From positions 1 to 5,584 of the forward strand of contig CAYIFC010000043.1 in assembly GCA_964362645.1 (NCBI GenBank): DNA of 5,584 nucleotides, read 5' to 3'. The notes below the pieces were generated by a model. That model ran no database searches. It worked only from the letters and a program-made list of their open reading frames with translations, and was not told the origin of the DNA. Source of the stretch: CAYIFC01 sp964362645. GTDB taxonomy: Bacteria; Patescibacteriota; Minisyncoccia; Phycocordibacterales; JACOZG01. Shown piece after piece: positions 1 through 3,652 of the stretch (positions within the stretch are counted from its first letter, which is position 1; each line of letters opens with the position of its first letter). The translations under genes and the position numbers were made by a program.

Positions 1-60
1 AAAGCGGACAGATTTCAAAGATCAAAAGTGTTACTAACCCGTATTATATGTACAGAGGGC

Positions 61-89
61 TTGACAAGTAAGCAGGAGTATGCTAAGCT
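61..89 (+). promoter_or_regulatory. Candidate sigma70-type promoter of the small ORF unit
   Basis: A perfect -35 box TTGACA (61-66) is followed after exactly 17 nt by TAAGCT (84-89), preceded by an extended -10 TG at 81-82 (TGCTAAGCT). The hexamer matches TATAAT at only 3 of 6 positions, so the call leans on the perfect -35, the ideal spacing and the extended TG. Expected start is near 96, giving a leader of about 75 nt before the ATG at 171 and a transcript of about 210 nt ending at the terminator at 274-304. The first 60 bases of the window show no convincing gene on either strand. Confidence 0.5.
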
Positions 90-112
90 AGGGATAGTAA
101 GGTCATGGATGT

Positions 113-135
113 TGGTTAGTCAGCGCGGCTAGCCA
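113..135 (+). promoter_or_regulatory. Leader hairpin 1
   Basis: TGGTTAG (113-119) pairs with CTAGCCA (129-135), seven base pairs with one G-U, around a 9-nt loop. It lies in the predicted leader of the small ORF, upstream of a second hairpin of similar size that covers the ribosome binding site. I recognise no known riboswitch or protein-binding leader consensus. Confidence 0.4.
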
Positions 136-141
136 CCAAGA

Positions 142-164
142 CCTAGAGTAGCCCATTCTAGGAG
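142..164 (+). promoter_or_regulatory. Hairpin covering the Shine-Dalgarno of the small ORF
   Basis: CCTAGA (142-147) pairs perfectly with TCTAGG (157-162) around a 9-nt loop. The Shine-Dalgarno AGGAG is at 160-164, so its first three bases lie in the 3' arm of this stem, with the ATG at 171 six bases further on. This geometry would reduce ribosome access unless the stem is opened. With only six pairs the stem is modest and may simply breathe; regulation is inference. Confidence 0.45.
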
Positions 165-170
165 CAAGTC

Positions 171-254
171 ATGATTATCAGGAAAGCATTTGAGAACGGC
201 ACCCTGGACGACCTAACGCCAGAGCAACTCACCGAACTCTTCGGAGAAGAGTAG
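171..254 (+). CDS. Candidate 27-residue acidic peptide (small ORF)
   Basis: ATG at 171 follows a good Shine-Dalgarno AGGAG (160-164, 6-nt spacing); an in-frame TAG at 159-161 rules out a longer version. The product is 27 residues, beginning MIIRKAFENG and ending TELFGEE, stop TAG at 252-254. Seven acidic and two basic residues give a net charge near -5. The second half (LDDLTPEQLTELF) looks like a short amphipathic helix with a Thr-Pro N-cap. There is no signal peptide and no membrane segment. I do not recognise the family. Support comes from its setting: promoter, structured leader, SD and intrinsic terminator enclose exactly this ORF. It is the only start in the window with a clear SD. It could also be a non-functional ORF inside a small RNA of about 210 nt. 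Confidence 0.5.
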   Translation: MIIRKAFENGTLDDLTPEQLTELFGEE

Positions 255-273
255 AAACAACAAGGAAAGAAGC

Positions 274-304
274 AAGCGGCACCAAATGTTGGGGCCGCTT
301 TTTT
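274..304 (+). terminator. Intrinsic terminator after the small ORF
   Basis: AAGCGGC (274-280) pairs with GCCGCTT (294-300); after an A-G mismatch, CCAA (282-285) pairs with TTGG (289-292) around the 3-nt loop ATG. The 3' arm runs into six T residues (299-304). This is a strong plus-strand terminator 20 nt after the small ORF stop, and shows that this stretch is transcribed rightwards. It sits 5 nt from the end of the convergent uppP gene. In the minus direction the tract after the stem (GCTTCTTTCC) is poor, so it would terminate uppP only weakly. Confidence 0.85.
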
Positions 305-309
305 CTTGT

Positions 310-1071
310 CTAAAAAATTAGGGCTAAAAAAAGTAGGCCGATAATGATCCGATAAATTCCAAATGGTTTGAAATCGTGAGTGGAAATGTATTTAAGTAAC
401 CAACGGATCGAGATCAAAGCAAAAACAAAACTTGTGACCAACCCGATAATCAATAACCAAAATTCGTTGGGAGTAAAAGTAAAACCTGTTTTCAAGAGAT
501 CATACCCAGCGGCGGCGGCAATAGTCGGCACAGCGAGCAAGAAAGAGAACTCAACAGCCGCCGCACGCGACAGACCGTTTAAACGGCTAGCCACAATAAC
601 CGCCGCCGCACGCGAAACGCCCGGCACAATCGCCAAGGCCTGTGCTAAACCAATAATCGCTGCCTGCTGGTACGATAAATCTTTAACTTCTCGCTCCCCT
701 GCCTGTTCCCACCGCTCAAAAATAATCAACACTAAACCGCCAATTATCAAAGCCAAAACCGGAACTAGAAAATTGGTGAGAAAAACTTCTTTAATTAATT
801 TATAAAGTACGAACCCCACTATCGCTGTGGGTAAGAAGGCGCTTAATAGCTTTAACCAAACGGTCTTGTCTTGTTTAAGTTTGCCAAAATATATCCACAC
901 CACCGCCAAGATTGCCCCAGCTTGGATCGCAATCTCGAAGGTTTTGAAAAACTCCGTGGCCGGAAGCCCAAGAAACTTCCCCGCCATCATCAAATGTGCC
1001 GTCGACGAAATCGGCAAAAACTCCGTTATCCCCTCAACTCCTCCCAAAATTACAGCCATTAACCAGGTCAT
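310..1071 (-). CDS. uppP: Undecaprenyl-diphosphatase (UppP/BacA family)
   Basis: Integral membrane enzyme that removes a phosphate from undecaprenyl diphosphate, recycling the lipid carrier for peptidoglycan and other surface polymers; high dosage gives bacitracin resistance. The 253 residues are close to the family's usual 255-280. Motif 1 is GGVEGITEFLPISSTAHL, with E13, E17, S22, S23 and H26 matching the conserved Glu, Ser and His residues of the family. Motif 2 is PGVSRAAAV (150-158); the usual form is PGxSRSxxT, so S153 and R154 are kept but the second Ser is Ala155 and the Thr is Val158. The downstream FSFLLAVP block (175-182) is typical. Hydrophobic segments near 47-62, 74-94, 103-118, 172-192, 205-225 and 237-253 give the usual multi-pass profile. 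The ATG at 1071 has no Shine-Dalgarno; an extended -10 sits 6 nt upstream, suggesting a leaderless mRNA. It is monocistronic here, convergent with the small ORF and divergent from the tRNA pair. Confidence 0.95.
   Translation of the reverse strand: MTWLMAVILGGVEGITEFLPISSTAHLMMAGKFLGLPATEFFKTFEIAIQAGAILAVVWIYFGKLKQDKTVWLKLLSAFLPTAIVGFVLYKLIKEVFLTNFLVPVLALIIGGLVLIIFERWEQAGEREVKDLSYQQAAIIGLAQALAIVPGVSRAAAVIVASRLNGLSRAAAVEFSFLLAVPTIAAAAGYDLLKTGFTFTPNEFWLLIIGLVTSFVFALISIRWLLKYISTHDFKPFGIYRIIIGLLFLALIF
553..615 (-). repeat. Pair of near-identical 18-nt repeats inside uppP
   Basis: Plus-strand bases 553-570 and 598-615 are identical except at one position (AACAGCCGCCGCACGCGA and AACCGCCGCCGCACGCGA). 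Both are in frame and encode the same six residues SRAAAV, at 168-173 and 153-158 of UppP. The 598-615 copy covers the catalytic PGxSR motif; the other covers the following conserved Gly-Leu-x-Arg segment. Confidence 0.8.
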
Positions 1072-1077
1072 CTATAA

Positions 1078-1086
1078 AGTTTAGCA
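1078..1086 (-). promoter_or_regulatory. Extended -10 of uppP, placed for a leaderless transcript
   Basis: On the minus strand TGCTAAACT occupies 1086-1078: TG, one base, then TAAACT (4 of 6 to TATAAT). Six bases (TTATAG) separate it from the ATG at 1071, so a start about seven bases after the hexamer falls on the A of the ATG. The -35 region at 17-nt spacing (TTTTGT) is poor, as is common with extended -10 promoters. No SD lies within 15 nt of the start. Confidence 0.5.
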
Positions 1087-1091
1087 ATTTC

Positions 1092-1120
1092 TTTCCTTAA
1101 ACAAAATTTTCTGCTACATT
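1092..1120 (+). promoter_or_regulatory. Candidate promoter of the tRNA-Asp / tRNA-CAT pair
   Basis: TGCTACATT (1112-1120) is an extended -10 with hexamer TACATT (4 of 6). At 17-nt spacing the -35 is TTTCCT (1092-1097, 3 of 6). Expected start near 1127 is four bases before the mature tRNA-Asp 5' end. The same TGCTA core is seen for uppP on the opposite strand and for the small ORF. Confidence 0.45.
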
Positions 1121-1130
1121 ACTCGGTATT

Positions 1131-1202
1131 GCGGCTGTAGCTCAACGGTAGAGCACTCGCCTGTCACGCGAGAGGTCGTGGGGTCAGCACCCATCAGCCG
1201 CG
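1131..1202 (+). tRNA. tRNA-Asp (anticodon GTC)
   Basis: A full cloverleaf can be drawn. Acceptor GCGGCTG (1131-1137) pairs with CAGCCGC (1195-1201); D stem GCTC (1140-1143) with GAGC (1151-1154); anticodon stem CTCGC (1156-1160) with GCGAG (1168-1172), loop CTGTCAC giving anticodon GTC (1163-1165); T stem GTGGG (1178-1182) with CCCAT (1190-1194). Discriminator G1202 is the known Asp identity base. CCA is not encoded (CAA follows). The T-loop (1183-1189) is GTCAGCA rather than TTCRANN: position 54 is G instead of T and position 58 is G instead of A, so the conserved T54-A58 pair is absent. A companion tRNA follows after a 16-nt spacer, probably on the same transcript. Confidence 0.92.
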
Positions 1203-1218
1203 CAAGCCAACCAAGAAC

Positions 1219-1290
1219 GCCGATGTAGCTCAGTGGTAGAGCGAGCGTTTCATAAGCGCTAGGTCGTTGGTCCGATTCCAACCATCGGCA
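1219..1290 (+). tRNA. tRNA with CAT anticodon, elongator Met or Ile2
   Basis: Acceptor GCCGATG (1219-1225) pairs with CATCGGC (1283-1289); D stem GCTC (1228-1231) with GAGC (1239-1242); anticodon stem AGCGT (1244-1248) with GCGCT (1256-1260), loop TTCATAA with CAT at 1251-1253; T stem GTTGG (1266-1270) with CCAAC (1278-1282). The G1-C72 pair and GCTC/GAGC D stem exclude an initiator, which is present nearby on the other strand. It is therefore elongator tRNA-Met or tRNA-Ile2, whose CAT is converted by lysidine to read ATA; the gene sequence alone does not decide. Discriminator is A1290 and CCA is not encoded. The T-loop TCCGATT has C where nearly all tRNAs have T55. Confidence 0.92.
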
Positions 1291-1306
1291 CACAAAAACA
1301 ATATTG

Positions 1307-1378
1307 TCCCGGGGACCGGACTCGAACCGGTGACCTCCAGGTTATGAGCCTGGCGAGCTGCCGCTGCTCTACCCCGGA
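1307..1378 (-). tRNA. Initiator tRNA-fMet (anticodon CAT)
   Basis: Read on the minus strand, acceptor TCCGGGG (1378-1372) pairs with CCCCGGG (1314-1308), leaving a weak T-G pair at 1:72, where initiators carry a mismatch or weak pair. The D stem is GAGC/GCTC, giving the purine 11-pyrimidine 24 pair typical of bacterial initiators and opposite to elongators. The anticodon stem is CCAGG/CCTGG with loop CTCATAA; two of the three usual G-C pairs next to the loop are present and the third is A-T. The T-loop TTCGAGT is canonical, unlike those of the two plus-strand tRNAs. Discriminator A is at 1307 and CCA is not encoded. It lies downstream of the ligA-gatCA string but has its own promoter. Confidence 0.93.
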
Positions 1379-1388
1379 ATATGGGGAG

Positions 1389-1417
1389 AGTATACAGCAA
1401 GAAGCAAGGATTGGCAA
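1389..1417 (-). promoter_or_regulatory. Promoter of tRNA-fMet
   Basis: On the minus strand TTGCCA (1417-1412, 5 of 6 to TTGACA) and TATACT (1394-1389, 5 of 6 to TATAAT) are separated by exactly 17 nt. The expected start near 1382 is four bases before the mature tRNA 5' end at 1378. It is the best sigma70-type promoter in the window. It lies in the 73-nt gap after the HEPN-like gene, which otherwise holds one hairpin (TCGCCA with TGGCGA) without a T-tract, so no intrinsic terminator separates the upstream genes from this tRNA. Confidence 0.75.
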
Positions 1418-1451
1418 ACCCGCCGTCGCCAAAGGCTATGGCGTGGCGAAG

Positions 1452-2015
1452 CTAAATATAGTTAAACTCCTTAAAAACCGACTCGTAGAGCGAGATCGCT
1501 CGTCGTGCATCACGGCGCGAGAGCATAAAGCCGCTCTCGTGCGCAATACGATTGCGGATCCTATGCGCCTCCCAAGCATTCTCGAGTGTGAGAAAATCGC
1601 TGGGCTCGATCCCCTTCAAACGTTCACCCAAGTTCTCACCCGGATAATTCATCGCTTTAACCATCGTGTCCAACATTTTGTCAGCTTCGATAATGGCTAA
1701 TTTCCAGTTAGACTCGTTTTCCGAATCCATGTTTTTAAGCACCTCAAGCCAGGCCGCGTTACGCACTTGCTTGTCTTCCACATTTTCCATTACCACTTGA
1801 TATGCTTCCCGTAGATGCTCACGCTGCATAACAACTAATCGCACTACCAAATAAACGACTAGGATTAGCAACCCCAAAGTAATTATTGCCAACACCACCT
1901 TAATCCAAAAGAGCCACGATTCAGGGAACACCGGCACACCCGCGCTCACTAGCCAGCCATAAACCAGATTAAAAAAATATTCTAAATTGAGATAATTTGG
2001 TTCAAACGGCTCCAT
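1452..2015 (-). CDS. Membrane-anchored HEPN-like protein, function unknown
   Basis: 187 residues from the ATG at 2015, chosen because it overlaps the end of gatA by 14 nt; a longer version from 2186 would run out of frame through conserved gatA sequence. The N-terminus has hydrophobic stretches near 13-30 and one clear membrane helix at about 33-63 (SWLFWIKVVLAIITLGLLIL and on). A charged, helix-forming cytoplasmic region follows (64-98). The C-terminal domain (about 103-187) contains NWKLAIIEADKMLD, then YPGENLGERL, then HRIRNRIAHE. R154-N155-x3-H159 fits the R-x4-6-H motif, with a polar residue after Arg, of HEPN domains, which include many RNases and RNA-binding modules. I recall similar TM plus EADK/GERL/RNRIAHE proteins as common uncharacterised proteins of Patescibacteria. 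It has no SD and is probably translated by coupling from gatA. Catalysis is not shown; some HEPN-like domains are non-enzymatic. Confidence 0.85.
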   Translation of the reverse strand: MEPFEPNYLNLEYFFNLVYGWLVSAGVPVFPESWLFWIKVVLAIITLGLLILVVYLVVRLVVMQREHLREAYQVVMENVEDKQVRNAAWLEVLKNMDSENESNWKLAIIEADKMLDTMVKAMNYPGENLGERLKGIEPSDFLTLENAWEAHRIRNRIAHESGFMLSRRDARRAISLYESVFKEFNYI

Positions 2016-3348
2016 AAACGCGAGAAAGTTCAAATAAAATGTCTTCCCGATGAGGGGCAGCCATAAACTGGAGACCGAACGGTAGTCCCTCTTTGTCTTT
2101 ACCAGAAGGGATAGAAATGGCTGGTATGCCGGCCAGATTAGCGGGGGCAGTAAAAATATCGGCCAAGTACATCTGCAAAGGATCATCTAATTTTTCACCC
2201 AAGCGAAAAGCAGTCGTCGGAGCCGTCGGCAGCATGATTGCGTCGACAACAGTAAAAGCCCTGGCAAAGTCGGCCGCGATCTGCCGCCGGACCGACACTG
2301 CGCGACGATAGTAAGCATCGTAGTAACCAGCCGAGAGCACATAGGTGCCGACCAAAATCCGACGACGAACTTCTGGACCAAAACCGATCGCGCGCGAGCG
2401 CTCATATTCTTCAAGTAAAGTCTCCCCTTCTTTATGATAACCGTAACGCAAACCGTCGAGGCGCGCCAAATTACTCGAAACTTCAGCTGGTGTCAGAATG
2501 TAGTATGCAGCGAGAGTATATTCAAGTGAGGGTAAATTGATACTAACCAACTTGATCCCCTTTTCCGCGAGTTTAGCTTTGCTCGCTTCAAAATTACTTT
2601 TAACTTCTTCACTCACTCCCTCACCAATCAATCCCTCAAGCACACCAACAACAAGTTCAGCCGGAATCGGGGGCGGAGACGGTGGCGTAACACTGGTGGA
2701 ATCCAATGGATCAGCTCCACGAATAACGTTAAAAATTTTCTCAACATCTTCAACCCTTCGAGCAATCGGACCGATCTGGTCGATAGAAGAAGTCAGCGGC
2801 ATTAAACCGTAACGAGAAACGGCGCCGTAAGTCGGCTTAAGCCCGATGACACCGCAAAAACTGGCCGGCTGACGAACCGAACCCGCAGTGTCGGAACCAA
2901 GCGCCGCGTCAGCAAAACCGGCCGCGACGGCCGCGGCTGAACCACCAGAAGAGCCGCCAGGCACACGCTCAAGATTATGAGGGTTCCTGGTCTTTTGAAA
3001 AGCCGAATTCTCGGTTGAGCTGCCCATAGCGAACTCATCCATATTTGTCCGGCCAATAAAAATTGCACCAGCGGCGCGTAGACGGACAATCGCGGTTGCA
3101 TCGTAAGTAGCGCGATAATTAGCCAGCATCTTGGACGCCGAGGAAGCAATTTTACCCTTGATTAAAATGTTATCCTTAATGGCGATCGTCATTCCCTCCA
3201 GCGGCCGGGCGTCTTCGGTAACCTTAAATCGCTCACTGCTTGCCACCGCCTGCTCGAGGCAATCATCAAACACTTCCAAGAAAGCGCCAATCTCACTGTC
3301 GCGCTGTTTTATTTCTTCCAACTGAATCTCAATTTTACTTTTTATCAT
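2002..3348 (-). CDS. gatA: Asp-tRNA(Asn)/Glu-tRNA(Gln) amidotransferase subunit A
   Basis: Glutaminase subunit of the cytoplasmic GatCAB complex: it releases ammonia from glutamine, which GatB uses to convert Glu-tRNA(Gln) and/or Asp-tRNA(Asn) to the amide form. It is an amidase-signature protein with the full Ser-cisSer-Lys triad: K58 in TIAIKDN, S133 in GGSSGGS and S157 in GSDTAGSVRQP (usually GSDTGGS). S133 to S157 is 24 residues, as in the family. The C-terminal block GIPAISIPSG..GLPFGLQFMA is typical. At 448 residues it is somewhat shorter than the usual 470-490; the C-terminal tail stops soon after the last conserved helix. The ATG at 3348 lies inside the end of gatC (14-nt overlap) and has no SD, so translation is probably coupled. 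gatB is not in the window. The TGA stop shows that TGA is not reassigned. Confidence 0.96.
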   Translation of the reverse strand: MIKSKIEIQLEEIKQRDSEIGAFLEVFDDCLEQAVASSERFKVTEDARPLEGMTIAIKDNILIKGKIASSASKMLANYRATYDATAIVRLRAAGAIFIGRTNMDEFAMGSSTENSAFQKTRNPHNLERVPGGSSGGSAAAVAAGFADAALGSDTAGSVRQPASFCGVIGLKPTYGAVSRYGLMPLTSSIDQIGPIARRVEDVEKIFNVIRGADPLDSTSVTPPSPPPIPAELVVGVLEGLIGEGVSEEVKSNFEASKAKLAEKGIKLVSINLPSLEYTLAAYYILTPAEVSSNLARLDGLRYGYHKEGETLLEEYERSRAIGFGPEVRRRILVGTYVLSAGYYDAYYRRAVSVRRQIAADFARAFTVVDAIMLPTAPTTAFRLGEKLDDPLQMYLADIFTAPANLAGIPAISIPSGKDKEGLPFGLQFMAAPHREDILFELSRVYGAV

Positions 3349-3637
3349 TGGTTAAAATCGGTTTGACTTCCAAAAAGCCATTGCGCCCAGACGAAAACTG
3401 CTCAACTAAAATATCGGAATACCCGCCAGAAGGATGAGGCTCACTATCTTCTCGCATTTTATTAACCGTCAGTGGGTCAGTCGGATCAAACTTAGTGTCG
3501 GACAACTTTATTTCATTCAGGCGAGCGACGTAGGCCAAAATCTTTTCCAGATCCTGACCCAGACCTGCCAACTCTTCTTCTGAGACAGCTAGCCGCGACA
3601 ATGACGCCAAACGCCTTATTTCTTCCGCCTTTAACAT
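3335..3637 (-). CDS. gatC: Asp-tRNA(Asn)/Glu-tRNA(Gln) amidotransferase subunit C
   Basis: Small belt subunit that wraps around GatA and GatB and stabilises the GatCAB complex. 100 residues, normal for the family. The N-terminal helical pair (EEIRRLASLSRLAVSEEEL, then a helix ending LAYVARLNEI), the central NKMREDSEP (usually N.lReD) and the C-terminal FLEVKPIL (usual F.VP.iL) match GatC in order. The gene begins 15 nt after the ligA stop and overlaps gatA by 14 nt, so gatC and gatA are surely co-transcribed. No SD precedes the ATG at 3637, but TGTTACGAT sits 6 nt upstream and could give a leaderless start. Confidence 0.95.
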   Translation of the reverse strand: MLKAEEIRRLASLSRLAVSEEELAGLGQDLEKILAYVARLNEIKLSDTKFDPTDPLTVNKMREDSEPHPSGGYSDILVEQFSSGRNGFLEVKPILTNDKK

Positions 3638-3643
3638 AAATTC

Positions 3644-3652
3644 ATCGTAACA
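3644..3652 (-). promoter_or_regulatory. Possible internal promoter giving leaderless gatC mRNA
   Basis: On the minus strand TGTTACGAT spans 3652-3644 in the ligA-gatC gap: an extended TG, one base, then TACGAT (4 of 6 to TATAAT). Six bases (GAATTT) lie between it and the gatC ATG, the same geometry as at uppP. The -35 at 17-nt spacing is TTCTCC (3 of 6), inside the end of ligA. The alternative is that gatC is simply read from the ligA transcript. Confidence 0.4.

Noticed and set aside
1..71. Possible tail of a plus-strand gene entering from the left (third frame open to TAA at 69-71, ending MYRGLDK; first frame open to TAG at 130-132).
   Set aside because: Only 22 or 43 codons, two competing frames, no recognisable family, and open stretches this short occur by chance. 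If the third frame is real, the TTGACA at 61-66 lies inside its last codons.
88..161. Cluster of four CTAG tetramers (88, 129, 143, 158) in the small-ORF leader.
   Set aside because: CTAG is rare in many bacteria but occurs repeatedly elsewhere in this window, and here two or three copies are explained by the hairpin stems.
380..805. 141-codon plus-strand ORF antisense to uppP.
   Set aside because: Lies wholly opposite a well-supported UppP; composition is low-complexity Ala/Lys/Thr typical of an antisense shadow, and there is no SD.
1416..1448. Hairpin TCGCCA/TGGCGA after the HEPN-like gene as an operon terminator.
   Set aside because: No T-tract follows the stem on the minus strand; the sequence after it is instead the -35 region of the tRNA-fMet promoter.
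2016..2186. Longer N-terminus for the HEPN-like protein starting at 2186.
   Set aside because: This stretch is the conserved C-terminal part of gatA in another frame. The ATG at 2015 gives a normal-looking membrane protein and a short overlap.
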